Assembly: GCF_001417775.1 (NCBI RefSeq) | Contig: NZ_BBZJ01000017.1 | Location: forward strand, 248,001-312,000 | Source of the DNA: Streptomyces sp. TP-A0356 | GTDB taxonomy: Bacteria; Actinomycetota; Actinomycetes; Streptomycetales; Streptomycetaceae | Direction of reading: 5' to 3' | DNA length: 64,000 nt | Shown: piece by piece, positions 41,059 to 50,130 of the stretch | How positions within the stretch are numbered: position 1 is the first letter of the stretch | Layout of the letters: every line of letters starts with the position of its first letter | Program-made: the position numbers and the translations under genes | The notes under the pieces: generated by a model | What the model was told of the DNA's origin: nothing | Seen by the model: only the letters and a program-made list of their open reading frames with translations | Databases searched by the model: none

Positions 41059-41219
41059 GGTCCGACGTCCCCTCGCTTGGGCAACCAGCATAGGCCCGAA
41101 CCGTCTTACCGCGCGTTCCTTTGACCTGACACAGAGTCACCCGGCCGGCCCGGCCACGGTGCCTCCGGCCGACCCGGCAGAGAGCGTTCAGCGCAGGATG
41201 CCCGGTCGGCCGCCGGATG

Positions 41220-41570
41220 TCACTCCCCCGGAGCGTGGGGGGCGGCCGTGCCGTCCTCGGCGATGCGCTCGTGATGGCGGATGACCTCGGCAATGATGAA
41301 ATTGAGCAGCTTCTCCGCGAACGCCGGGTCGAGTTTGGCGTTCTCGGCGAGCCGGCGCAGCCGGGCGATCTGGGCGGCCTCCCGGGCCGGGTCGGCGGGC
41401 GGCAGCTGGTGTGCGGCCTTGAGATGGCCGACCTGCTGGGTGCACTTGAAACGTTCGGCGAGCATGTGGACGACGGCGGCGTCGATGTTGTCGATGCTGT
41501 CGCGCAGCCGGGCGAGTTCGGCACGCACGGCCGGCTCGACGTCTCCGTTGCAGTTGTGGCGGGTGGTCAT
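41220..41570 (-). CDS. Chorismate mutase (AroQ type)
   Basis: A 116-residue all-helical protein converting chorismate to prephenate for Phe/Tyr synthesis. Helix 1 has R-L-R-D-S-I-D-N-I-D-A-A-V-V-H-M-L-A-E-R, the basic segment K-C-T-Q-Q-V-G-H-L-K carries the chorismate-binding Lys, and the third helix has P-A-R-E-A-A-Q-I-A-R-L-R and ends F-I-I-A-E-V-I-R-H-H-E. Stand-alone short form with no DAHP synthase or prephenate dehydratase fusion; in actinobacteria such proteins often depend on an interaction with DAHP synthase for activity. Start ATG 41570. Confidence 0.9.
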   Translation of the reverse strand: MTTRHNCNGDVEPAVRAELARLRDSIDNIDAAVVHMLAERFKCTQQVGHLKAAHQLPPADPAREAAQIARLRRLAENAKLDPAFAEKLLNFIIAEVIRHHERIAEDGTAAPHAPGE

Positions 41571-41693
41571 GGGCGACCACCCTACGGGGCGCGCCGGTCC
41601 CCGGTCCGCCCGGTCCGCAGTGCGGATGGCCGCCGCGCGCCGGGCGGCGGCTCCCTGCCGCGAGCGCCCATGACCGAGGCGGCCATGGGCGCC

Positions 41694-41716
41694 GGCGTGC
41701 CCGCCGGGGGCACGCC
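41694..41716 (-). terminator. Hairpin downstream of trypsin gene
   Basis: A 9-bp perfect stem (GGCGTGCCC / GGGCACGCC) with a GCCGG loop lies 12 bp past the stop codon of the trypsin gene. A second 9-bp hairpin (GCGCCCATG / CATGGGCGC) lies just beyond it. Confidence 0.7.
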
Positions 41717-41728
41717 CGTACGGTCGGG

Positions 41729-42823
<1,095 letters not shown>

Positions 42824-43720
42824 GTGGCGAACGGCGGACCGGTCGAGCACGGCTATCCGCATCTGGACACGGTGCGGGCGGCCATCACCGCGCTGTACAA
42901 ACGGCTCACCTACGACACCATCCGCACCTTCGAGACCAGCGTGATGCCCGTCGACGTCGCGTTCTCCGACCAGGACGACCTGCACCTGGGCGCACAGCGC
43001 GTGGCGCGCGAGCTGGTGCGGCACTACCGGCTGCCGGACGCGCGGATGATCGTCAGCTTCCGTGAGATGACGCACGCGGCCAATGTCGAACTCGCCGCGG
43101 GCCCCGAGTACTTCGTGGAGCTCAACGACCGGTTCCGCACCCACCGCCAGGACATCGGCGCGGCCCTCGCACACGAGGTGATGCACGTCTATCTGCACCG
43201 CCTCGACCTGTCCTTCCCCGGCACGCGCGACAACGAGATCCTCACGGACACGGCGACGACGTACCTGGGCGCGGGCTGGCTGCTCCTGGACGCCTACCGC
43301 GAGGATGGGGCTTCCTCTCAGAAGCTCGGCTATCTGACCCCGGAGGAGTTCGGCTACGTCCTCGCCAAGCGGGCACTGCTGTTCGGCGAGGACCCGGCGA
43401 TCTGGTTCACCAGCCCGCAGGCGTACACGGCGTACACGAAGGGCATGGCGCAGGCCCGCCACGACGCACAGCAGCCGCCGCTGACGGCGGCCGGCTGGGC
43501 GGGCCGCCGCCGTTACGCCAAGGACCGCCGCTACGCCCAGGACCACTCCACCCCCGGCCCGCATCCGGGCGTCCCGTACTCCTTCACCCCCGCCGACCGG
43601 GGCCCGCTGCGTGTCTCCTTCCCGTGCCCGACCTGTCACCAGCGGATCCGGGTGCCCGTGCGAGGGCGGGTGCGGGCCCGGTGCGGGCTGTGCCGGACCG
43701 TGCTCGAATGCGACACCTGA
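42824..43720 (+). CDS. Putative zinc metallopeptidase with C-terminal zinc ribbon
   Basis: A 298-residue cytoplasmic-looking protein (no signal peptide). HEVMHVYLH at about residues 117-125 is a classic HExxH zinc motif. A candidate third ligand lies downstream in R-D-N-E-I-L-T-D (about 136-142), the spacing of SprT/gluzincin-like peptidases. The C-terminus has CPTC and CGLC pairs (about 277-295), a treble-clef or zinc-ribbon module followed by E-C-D-T. I do not recognise a named family. GTG 42824 with an AGGGGG site is preferred to an upstream ORF start within the repeat region. DNA-protein crosslink proteases (SprT/Spartan) share this protease-plus-zinc-finger logic, a weak analogy. Confidence 0.72.
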   Translation: MANGGPVEHGYPHLDTVRAAITALYKRLTYDTIRTFETSVMPVDVAFSDQDDLHLGAQRVARELVRHYRLPDARMIVSFREMTHAANVELAAGPEYFVELNDRFRTHRQDIGAALAHEVMHVYLHRLDLSFPGTRDNEILTDTATTYLGAGWLLLDAYREDGASSQKLGYLTPEEFGYVLAKRALLFGEDPAIWFTSPQAYTAYTKGMAQARHDAQQPPLTAAGWAGRRRYAKDRRYAQDHSTPGPHPGVPYSFTPADRGPLRVSFPCPTCHQRIRVPVRGRVRARCGLCRTVLECDT

Positions 43721-43818
43721 GGCCGAACCTGGGTGTGACGCAGGAGACGGCACAGAGGTGGCACAGAACACCTCATATGTCTTTGCCCATGGAGCCCTCG
43801 GGGAGCGAGGGTCGAGAC

Positions 43819-44562
43819 ATGAACACGCGCGAGCCGCCAGGGCTGTTCACGGCGGTGTACGAAGGGAACGAGGACGCGGTCGTACGGCTGCTGCGCACGG
43901 GCACCAGCCCCGAGTCCGTGGACGCGGAGGGCCAGACGGCCCTGTATCTGGCGGCGGTGAGCGACGCACCCGGGATCGTACGGCTGCTGCTGACCGCCGG
44001 AGCCGACCCCGACCGCCTCAGCGCGGGGGCCGACGCGCCGCTGTGCGGTGCCGCCTGCGGGGGCCACACCGAGGTCGTCCGGGCGCTGCTGGCGGCCGGG
44101 GCGACGCCGGATCTGGAGGAGGGGTACGGGTTCCGGGCGCTGACGTGGGCGGTACAACGGGGGCACGCCGAGGTCGTCCGGGCGCTGCTGGAGGCGGGTG
44201 CGAACCCGGACCTGCCCGGTCCCACGGGCGAACCCCCGCTGGTGGCGGCCGCCCGCCGCGGCTCACCCGGATGTGTACGCGCCCTGCTGGCCCACGGGGC
44301 GCGAGCGCGCCGGGAGGCCCGGGCCGAGGCCCGGCGCTGGCTGACACGGGACGTCGCGGCGGAGCTCCGGGCGGGTCTGGAGGCGACGTACGGCCCGGGG
44401 CACGAGTACGTCACGCGCCGCTGGGAGGGGGAGCCCGGCACGGTGACCGTGGAGGTGGCGCTGCTGCGCGACGGCCGCCCGGCGGCGGCCAACGACCAGC
44501 AGACGGGGCACGTCGTCATAGCGGGCCTGCTGGAAGCCGGGCCCGGCGCGCTCACGGGGTGA
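43819..44562 (+). CDS. Ankyrin-repeat protein
   Basis: A 247-residue protein with four to five ankyrin repeats between about residues 8 and 150, each with the G-x-T-A-L-x-x-A-A / V-V-R-x-L-L-x-A-G-A-x-P-D pattern (for example G-H-T-E-V-V-R-A-L-L-A-A-G-A-T-P-D). A distinct C-terminal domain of about 90 residues (W-L-T-R-D-V-A-A-E-L-R to the end) lacks the pattern. Ankyrins mediate protein binding. ATG 43819 with a GAGGG site is used; earlier starts overlap the preceding gene. It sits 98 bp after the HExxH gene and may be cotranscribed. Confidence 0.85.
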   Translation: MNTREPPGLFTAVYEGNEDAVVRLLRTGTSPESVDAEGQTALYLAAVSDAPGIVRLLLTAGADPDRLSAGADAPLCGAACGGHTEVVRALLAAGATPDLEEGYGFRALTWAVQRGHAEVVRALLEAGANPDLPGPTGEPPLVAAARRGSPGCVRALLAHGARARREARAEARRWLTRDVAAELRAGLEATYGPGHEYVTRRWEGEPGTVTVEVALLRDGRPAAANDQQTGHVVIAGLLEAGPGALTG

Positions 44563-44610
44563 GGCGACGGGCCGGGTACCGAGGGCGATGCGGATCGGCA
44601 CGCCTGCGGC

Positions 44611-44710
44611 GACGGTGCCGGTGTCTTCCCGGAGTGACGGCGTCGGTGTCTTCCCGGAGCGACGGTGCCGGTGTCTTCCCGCAGTGAGGGTGTCGGTGTG
44701 TTCGCGGAGT
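44611..44710. repeat. Tandem repeat, 25-bp unit, four copies, between convergent genes
   Basis: Four head-to-tail 25-bp units (GACGGTGCCGGTGTCTTCCCGGAGT type) begin at 44611, 44636, 44661 and 44686, with mismatches increasing in the last copy. It fills the gap between the convergent ankyrin and SDR genes. Confidence 0.85.
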
Positions 44711-44736
44711 ACGGTGCGGGTGGCGGGTTCGATCAA

Positions 44737-45651
44737 CTAGGTGTCCTCCGCGCCGTACACCGCGCCCGGCAGCTCCGCCTGTGCCAGCAGTCTCAGTGCG
44801 GTCTCCCCCGCATCGGCCGGAGTCCGGCGCGTCCCCGTGTCGGCGGTCGGGCCCCGCCGCCACCCCTCCATGACGCTGATGCGTCCCCCCTCGGCCTCGA
44901 ACACACGGCCGGTGACCCCGGCGCTCGCCGTGGCCCCGAGCCACACGACCAGGGGCGCGACGTTCTCGGGGGCCATCGCGTCGAAGCCGGAGTCGGGTGC
45001 GGCCATCGTCTCGGCGAACGTGCGCTCTGTCATCCGGGTGCGCGCCGCTGGCGCGACGGCGTTGACCTGCACGCCATAACGCCCCAGTTCCGCCGCCGCG
45101 ACCAGTGTGAGGGCGATGATCCCGGCCTTCGCCGCGCTGTAGTTACCCTGCCCCACCGAGCCCAACAGCCCGGCTCCGCTACTGGTGTTGACGACCCGCG
45201 CGCCGGGTGTGCGGCCCGCCTTCGCCTCGGCCCGCCAGTGCGCCGCCGCGTGCTTCAGCGGCAGGAAGTGTCCCTTGAGGTGGACCCGCAGGACGGCGTC
45301 CCAGTCGTCCTCGTCGAGGTTGACCAGCATCCGGTCGCGCAGGAACCCGGCGTTGTTGACGAGGGTGTCGAGGCGCCCGTAGGTCTCCAGGGCGGTCCGC
45401 ACCAGGGACGCGGCCCCCGCGCTCGTCGCGACGTCGCCGCCGTGCGCGACCGCCTCACCGCCGGCCGCACGGATCTCGTCGACGACCCGTCCGGCCGGAC
45501 TGTCGGCGCCGGGTGTGCCGTCGAGGCCGACACCGAGGTCGTTGACCACGACCCGCGCACCCTCGGCGGCGAAGGCGAGCGCGTGGGCGCGGCCGAGACC
45601 ACGGCCCGCACCGGTGACGATCACCACCCGGCCGTCGGCGATACCCGTCAC
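44737..45651 (-). CDS. SDR-family oxidoreductase in the KstR2-type cluster (Rv3548c-like)
   Basis: A 304-residue short-chain dehydrogenase: NAD(P)-binding VIVTGAGRGLGRAHALAF, N-N-A-G-F-L-R-D-R-M, and the catalytic Ser-Tyr-Lys in NTSSGAGLLG...GNYSAAKAG. The N-D-L-G motif and segment order recall the (3R)-hydroxyacyl-CoA dehydrogenase of peroxisomal-type multifunctional enzymes, which suits beta-oxidation. It matches the position of Rv3548c beside the M. tuberculosis KstR2 regulon. GTG 45651 with GGGAGA upstream gives the conserved M-T-G-I-A-D-G-R start. It is cotranscribed with the next SDR (85 bp apart). Confidence 0.85.
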   Translation of the reverse strand: MTGIADGRVVIVTGAGRGLGRAHALAFAAEGARVVVNDLGVGLDGTPGADSPAGRVVDEIRAAGGEAVAHGGDVATSAGAASLVRTALETYGRLDTLVNNAGFLRDRMLVNLDEDDWDAVLRVHLKGHFLPLKHAAAHWRAEAKAGRTPGARVVNTSSGAGLLGSVGQGNYSAAKAGIIALTLVAAAELGRYGVQVNAVAPAARTRMTERTFAETMAAPDSGFDAMAPENVAPLVVWLGATASAGVTGRVFEAEGGRISVMEGWRRGPTADTGTRRTPADAGETALRLLAQAELPGAVYGAEDT

Positions 45652-45736
45652 GTCGTCTCCCTTGCCGGTCGTATCGAGTGGAGCATTGGTCGTCTCGATG
45701 GACGATCCTCGGATCGACGCGGTATCGACGCGTCTC

Positions 45737-46537
45737 TCATCCTCGGTTGACGGTCGCCGCGTCGAGGAACGCCGGCCGCTCCCCACCCCCGTGCACGAGC
45801 AGGCTCGCGCCGGTGATGTACGCGGCGGCGTCCGAGGCGAGGAAGACGGCGGCCTCACCGACGTCGGACGGCTCGGCGAGCCGCCCGAGCGGCACGGTGC
45901 GGGAGACCGCGGCGATGCCGTCCTCGTCGCCGTAGTGGAGGTGGGAGCGTTCGGTGCGGACCATGCCCACGACGAGCGTGTTGACCCGCACTTGGGGCGC
46001 CCACTCCACGGCCATGGAGCGGGCCAGGCTCTCCAGTCCCGCCTTGGCCGCCCCGTACGCGGCGGTGCCCGGTGAGGGACGGCCGCCGCTCACGCTGCCG
46101 ATCATCACGACCGCTCCCCGGGCCCGGCTGAGGTGGTCGTGTGCGGCGAGGGACACGGTCAGCGGCGCGACGAGGTTGAGTTCGACGACCCGGGCATGCC
46201 GTTCGGGCCCTGCGTCGGCGAGGAGCCGGTACGGGGCGCCGCCCGCGTTGTTGACCAGCACGTCGACGCGGGGCAGCCCGCCGAAGAAGTCCCGTACGGC
46301 GGCCGGGTCGCGTACGTCGAGCGGGGCGAACTCGGCGCCCTCGACGGGGATGTCGGGTGGCCGGCGGGCGCACACCACCACATCGGCACCGGCCGCGACG
46401 AACGCCTGCGCGATCCCGGCGCCGACGCCGCGCGTTCCGCCGGTGACGACGGCGGTCCGGCCGCGCAGGCTCCGGGCGATTCCGTCGGGCCGGCGGCCCG
46501 GTGGTGCGCTCCGAGCGGGGTCGTCCGAGTTGTCCAC
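45737..46537 (-). CDS. SDR-family oxidoreductase in the KstR2-type cluster (Rv3549c-like)
   Basis: A 266-residue short-chain dehydrogenase with VVTGGTRGVGAGIAQAF, N-N-A-G-G-A-P-Y, and the catalytic Tyr-Lys in G-S-V-S-G-G-R-P-S-P-G-T-A-A-Y-G-A-A-K. GTG 46537 behind GGGAGG is chosen; the longer frame to 46582 would run into the operator. It diverges from echA20, 76 bp away, with a KstR2-type operator between the two. It matches the place of Rv3549c in the M. tuberculosis block. Specific reaction unknown; it probably oxidises or reduces a ring-opened CoA intermediate (inference). Confidence 0.85.
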   Translation of the reverse strand: MDNSDDPARSAPPGRRPDGIARSLRGRTAVVTGGTRGVGAGIAQAFVAAGADVVVCARRPPDIPVEGAEFAPLDVRDPAAVRDFFGGLPRVDVLVNNAGGAPYRLLADAGPERHARVVELNLVAPLTVSLAAHDHLSRARGAVVMIGSVSGGRPSPGTAAYGAAKAGLESLARSMAVEWAPQVRVNTLVVGMVRTERSHLHYGDEDGIAAVSRTVPLGRLAEPSDVGEAAVFLASDAAAYITGASLLVHGGGERPAFLDAATVNRG

Positions 46538-46581
46538 AGGGCCTCCCGTCGCAGTGCGCCGACTGCTAACTTCGAATCGCA

Positions 46582-46598
46582 CCTAACAAACGTTTGGT
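46582..46598. promoter_or_regulatory. Predicted KstR2 operator between echA20 and the SDR operon
   Basis: CCTAACAAACGTTTGGT. Its core AACAAACGTTTGGT fits 8 of 10 fixed positions of the published mycobacterial KstR2 motif AnCAAGnnCTTGnT. A 15-of-17 identical site lies at 52766-52782. Confidence 0.75.
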
Positions 46599-46613
46599 GG
46601 AAAGGTAGCTGAT

Positions 46614-47363
46614 GTGCCCATGGGTGTCTCCACCTCGCGCCGGGAAATCGGGATCGCCGTCGTCACCGTCGACTTCCCTCCGGTGAACGCGCTGCCGGTG
46701 ACCGGCTGGTTCGCCCTGGCCGACGCCGTGCGGTCGGCGGGCCGCGACCCGCGGGTCCGCTGCGTCGTGCTGGCCGCGCAGGGACGCGGTTTCAACGCGG
46801 GTGTGGACATCAAGGAGATACAGGCCGAGGGCGCCAGCGCGCTGATCGGGGCCAACCGCGGGTGCTTCGAGGCCTTTGCGGCGGTGTACGAGTGCGAGGT
46901 GCCGGTCGTGGCGGCGGTGCAGGGCTTCTGTCTGGGCGGCGGGATAGGCCTGGCGGGCAACGCGGACGCGATCGTGGCGAGCGAGGACGCCGTCTTCGGG
47001 CTGCCCGAGCTGGACCGCGGTGCGCTGGGCGCGGCCACGCATCTGGCGCGGCTGGTCCCCCCGCATCTGATGCGGGCGCTGTACTACACCTCGCGCACGG
47101 CCACGGCGGCCGAGCTGCACGCGCACGGCTCGGTGTGGCGGGTGGTGCCACGGGAGGAACTGCACGGGGCGGCCCTGGAGCTGGCCACCGAGATCGCCGC
47201 CAAGGACGGCGAGCTGCTCCGGCTCGCCAAGGCCGCCATCAACGGCATCGATCCGGTCGACGTGCGCCGCAGCTACCGCTTCGAGCAGGGATTCACCTTC
47301 GAGGCGCACCTCAGCGGCGTGGCCGGCCGGGTCCGGGACACCTTCGGGAAGGAGGGCACATAG
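46614..47363 (+). CDS. echA20: EchA20-type enoyl-CoA hydratase family ring hydrolase
   Basis: A 249-residue crotonase-fold protein that in M. tuberculosis (Rv3550) hydrolytically opens the D ring of the HIEC-CoA intermediate in steroid degradation. Matches remembered for EchA20 are V-T-V-D-F-P-P-V-N-A, G-R-G-F-N-A-G-V-D-I-K-E, N-R-G-C-F-E-A-F-A-A-V-Y-E-C-E-V-P-V, GFCLGGGIGLAGNADAIVASEDAVFGLPE, G-A-A-T-H-L-A-R-L-V-P and R-S-Y-R-F-E-Q-G-F-T-F-E. GTG 46614 follows an AAAGG site; the KstR2 box lies just upstream. Stop is one base before ipdA, so an operon echA20-ipdABC is clear. Confidence 0.9.
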   Translation: MPMGVSTSRREIGIAVVTVDFPPVNALPVTGWFALADAVRSAGRDPRVRCVVLAAQGRGFNAGVDIKEIQAEGASALIGANRGCFEAFAAVYECEVPVVAAVQGFCLGGGIGLAGNADAIVASEDAVFGLPELDRGALGAATHLARLVPPHLMRALYYTSRTATAAELHAHGSVWRVVPREELHGAALELATEIAAKDGELLRLAKAAINGIDPVDVRRSYRFEQGFTFEAHLSGVAGRVRDTFGKEGT

Positions 47364-48299
47364 ATGGGGGACAAGACGATGACCGCCGACGAGGTCGTCT
47401 CCCGGCTGGAGAGCGGCATGGTCCTCGGGATCGGCGGCTGGGGCTCGCGCCGCAAACCGATGGCCCTGGTGCGGGCCCTGCTCCGCTCCGGGATCACCGA
47501 TCTCACGGTCGTCTCGTACGGCGGCCCGGACGTCGGCATGCTCGCGGCCGCCGGGCGGATCCGGGGACTGGTCACCGCTTTCGCGACCCTCGACTCGATC
47601 CCGCTCGAACCGCACTACCGCGCGGCCCGGGAGAGCGGCGCGTTCGAGTTGGCGGAGGTCGACGAGGCGATGTTCATGTGGGGGCTGCGGGCGGCGGCGA
47701 ACCGGCTGCCGTTCCTGCCGGTGCGGGCGGGCATCGGTTCGGATGTGATGCGCGTCAACCCGGGACTTCGGACGGTCACTTCGCCGTACGAGGACGGAGG
47801 GCCGTTCACCGGCGTGGCCCGGACCGCCGCTCAGGTGCCGGAGGAGGGGGCCACCAGGGAGGGCCCGGGCGGGCGGGGTCCGCGCGAGGAGTTCGTGGCC
47901 ATGCCCGCGCTGCGCATGGACGCCGCGCTGGTCCATGTCAACCGGGCCGACCGGCTGGGCAACGGCCAGTATCTGGGCCCGGACCCGTACTTCGACGACC
48001 TGTTCTGCGAGGCGGCCGACACGGCGTACATCTCGTGCGAGCGGATCGTGGACACGGCCGAGCTGACGAAGGCGGCCGCGCCACAGAGCCTGCTGATCAG
48101 ACGGCACACCGTGACCGGGGTGGTGGAGGCTCCGAACGGCGCGCACTTCACCTCCTGCGCGCCCGACCACGACCGGGACGAGGCCTTCCAGATGCACTAT
48201 GCGACCACCGGCTGGTCCCGGTTCGCCGAGCGGTTCCTCGCCGGGGACGAACGCGACTATCAGTCGGCCGTGCGGGCCTGGCACAAGGAGCGGTCATGA
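47364..48299 (+). CDS. ipdA: IpdA, alpha subunit of the COCHEA-CoA hydrolase
   Basis: A 311-residue CoA-transferase-fold protein. IpdAB opens the last steroid ring (C ring) in HIP degradation by a hydrolytic C-C cleavage rather than CoA transfer. Visible are S-R-L-E-S-G-M-V-L-G-I-G-G-W-G-S-R-R-K-P-M-A, S-Y-G-G-P-D-V-G-M-L and the D-E-A-M-F-M-W-G-L-R-A-A-A block (Glu about 101, candidate catalytic Glu). A segment of about 25 residues (about 150-175, R-T-A-A-Q-V-P-E-E-G to P-R-E-E) appears inserted relative to the mycobacterial protein I recall. It overlaps ipdB as ATGA. Confidence 0.9.
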   Translation: MGDKTMTADEVVSRLESGMVLGIGGWGSRRKPMALVRALLRSGITDLTVVSYGGPDVGMLAAAGRIRGLVTAFATLDSIPLEPHYRAARESGAFELAEVDEAMFMWGLRAAANRLPFLPVRAGIGSDVMRVNPGLRTVTSPYEDGGPFTGVARTAAQVPEEGATREGPGGRGPREEFVAMPALRMDAALVHVNRADRLGNGQYLGPDPYFDDLFCEAADTAYISCERIVDTAELTKAAAPQSLLIRRHTVTGVVEAPNGAHFTSCAPDHDRDEAFQMHYATTGWSRFAERFLAGDERDYQSAVRAWHKERS

Positions 48300-49072
48300 G
48301 CGGAGCCACCCGCGCCGAGTACTGCGTGATCGCCTGCGCCGAGGCCTGGCGCGACGCCGGGGAGATCCTCGCGAGCCCCATGGGCCCGGTCCCGTCCGTC
48401 GGGGCACGGCTCGCCCGGCACACCTTCTCGCCGGATCTGCTGCTCACCGACGGCGAGGCGACGCTCGTGGGCCTCGACGGGACGGTCGAGGGCTGGCTGC
48501 CCTACCGGCAGCACCTGGCGCTGGTCACCAGCGGGCGGCGGCACGTGATGATGGGCGCGAGCCAGATCGACCGCTTCGGCAACCAGAACATCTCGTGCAT
48601 CGGCGACTGGGCACGCCCCCGGCGCCAGCTGCTCGGGGTGCGCGGAGCGCCGGTCAACACCCTGAACAACCCGACCAGTTACTGGATACCCCGGCACTCG
48701 CGGCGGGTGTTCGTCGAGCGGGTCGACATGGTCTGCGGGGTGGGGTACGACCGCGCGGCCCGACACCCCGCCACCGCCCGCTTCCACCACATCCCGCGCG
48801 TGGTGTCCGACCTCGGCGTCCTCGACTTCGCCACCGCGGACCACTCGATGCGGCTGGCCTCGCTGCACCCGGGGGTGACGGTGGAGGAGGTGCGGCGGGC
48901 GACCGGCTTCGAGCTGACGGTGCCGGACGACGTGCCGTACACCCGTGCACCCACGGCCGAGGAGCTGCGGTTGATCCGTGAGGTGATCGATCCCCAGGGG
49001 ATACGCGAGCGCGAGGTGCCCGACCGGGCCGGCGAGGGTCACGATCGGGCGGCCGAGCGCGGCGGGCGCTGA
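48296..49072 (+). CDS. ipdB: IpdB, beta subunit of the COCHEA-CoA hydrolase
   Basis: A 258-residue partner of IpdA with the CoA-transferase beta fold. Visible are A-E-Y-C-V-I-A-C-A-E-A-W-R-D-A-G-E-I-L-A-S-P-M-G-P-V-P, A-R-H-T-F-S-P-D-L-L-L-T-D-G-E, M-G-A-S-Q-I-D-R-F-G-N-Q-N-I-S and V-D-M-V-C-G-V-G-Y-D-R-A. The lack of the usual catalytic Glu motif of true CoA transferases fits the hydrolase function reported for IpdAB. It starts at ATG 48296 inside the ipdA stop and ends one base into ipdC (TGATG), indicating a tightly coupled operon. Confidence 0.9.
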   Translation: MSGATRAEYCVIACAEAWRDAGEILASPMGPVPSVGARLARHTFSPDLLLTDGEATLVGLDGTVEGWLPYRQHLALVTSGRRHVMMGASQIDRFGNQNISCIGDWARPRRQLLGVRGAPVNTLNNPTSYWIPRHSRRVFVERVDMVCGVGYDRAARHPATARFHHIPRVVSDLGVLDFATADHSMRLASLHPGVTVEEVRRATGFELTVPDDVPYTRAPTAEELRLIREVIDPQGIREREVPDRAGEGHDRAAERGGR

Positions 49073-50130
49073 TGGACACCGCATTCACCCGGCTGGTGGG
49101 AGTCCGTCACCCCGTGGTCCAGACAGGTATGGGCTGGGTGGCCGGGCCCCGGCTGGTCTCCGCCGCGGCGAACGCGGGCGCGCTGGGCGTGCTGGCCTCC
49201 GCGACCATGACGCCCGACCGGCTCCGGGCGGCGATACGGGAGGTCGGATCCCGTACGGACGCGCCGTTCGGGGTGAATCTGCGCGCGGACGCGGGGGACG
49301 CGGGCGACCGGGTCCGGATCATCGTCGAGGAGGGCGTACGGGTCGCGTCCTTCGCACTGGCGCCCTCTCCCGAGCTGATCGCCGAGTTGAAGGAGGCGGG
49401 GGTGGTGGTGATCCCGTCCGTGGGAGCGCGGCGGCATGCCGAGAAGGTGGCCGCCTGGGGCGCGGACGCGGTGATCGTGCAGGGCGGCGAGGGGGGCGGC
49501 CACACCGGCGAGGTGGCGACGACCGTGCTGCTGCCGCAGGTGGTGGACGCCGTGGACATCCCGGTGGTGGCGGCGGGCGGGTTCCACGACGGGCGGGGGC
49601 TGGTCGCGGCGCTGGCGTACGGGGCGGCGGGCATCGCGATGGGCACGCGGTTCCTGCTGACCTCCGACTCCACGGTCCCGCACGCGGTCAAGGCGCGGTA
49701 TCTGGCGGCGACGGTGCAGGACGTCACGGTGACACGGGCCGTGGACGGGCTGCCGCACCGCATGCTGCGGACGGATCTGGTCGACGCTCTTGAGCGCGCG
49801 GGCCGTACGACGGCGCTGCTGCGGGCGGTGCGGCGAGCGGCCGGGTTCCGGAGGCTGTCCGGGCTGAGCTGGCGGGAGATGGTGCGGGACGGCCTCGCCA
49901 TGAGGCACGGCAAGGATCTGTCGTGGAGTCAGGTCCTGCTCGCCGCGAACACGCCGATGCTGCTCAAGTCCGCGATGGTGGACGGGCGCACGGACCTTGG
50001 GGTGATGGCGTCGGGGCAGGTCGCCGGGGTGATCGACGACCTGCCGTCGTGCGCGGAGCTGATGGAGCGGATCATGACGGAGGCGGAGGAGGTGCTGAGA
50101 TCGCTGGAGCCGCTCAGAGCCGTTCGATGA
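49072..50130 (+). CDS. ipdC: IpdC, nitronate monooxygenase-fold flavoenzyme
   Basis: A 352-residue TIM-barrel FMN protein of the nitronate monooxygenase / 2-nitropropane dioxygenase family: V-V-Q-T-G-M-G-W-V-A-G, N-A-G-A-L-G-V-L-A-S, G-G-E-G-G-G-H-T-G-E, V-V-A-A-G-G-F-H-D-G-R-G and A-I-A-M-G-T-R-F-L. Its place after ipdAB identifies it as IpdC, which acts as a reductase on a ring C intermediate of HIP-CoA in M. tuberculosis. The end overlaps the convergent fadA6 stop by 17 bp. Confidence 0.88.
   Translation: MDTAFTRLVGVRHPVVQTGMGWVAGPRLVSAAANAGALGVLASATMTPDRLRAAIREVGSRTDAPFGVNLRADAGDAGDRVRIIVEEGVRVASFALAPSPELIAELKEAGVVVIPSVGARRHAEKVAAWGADAVIVQGGEGGGHTGEVATTVLLPQVVDAVDIPVVAAGGFHDGRGLVAALAYGAAGIAMGTRFLLTSDSTVPHAVKARYLAATVQDVTVTRAVDGLPHRMLRTDLVDALERAGRTTALLRAVRRAAGFRRLSGLSWREMVRDGLAMRHGKDLSWSQVLLAANTPMLLKSAMVDGRTDLGVMASGQVAGVIDDLPSCAELMERIMTEAEEVLRSLEPLRAVR

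Noticed and set aside
47364..49072. Ordinary 3-oxoacid CoA-transferase (ScoAB) for the ipdA/ipdB pair
   Set aside because: The CoA-transferase catalytic Glu motif is absent and the gene order with echA20, ipdC and kstR2 points to the IpdAB hydrolase instead.
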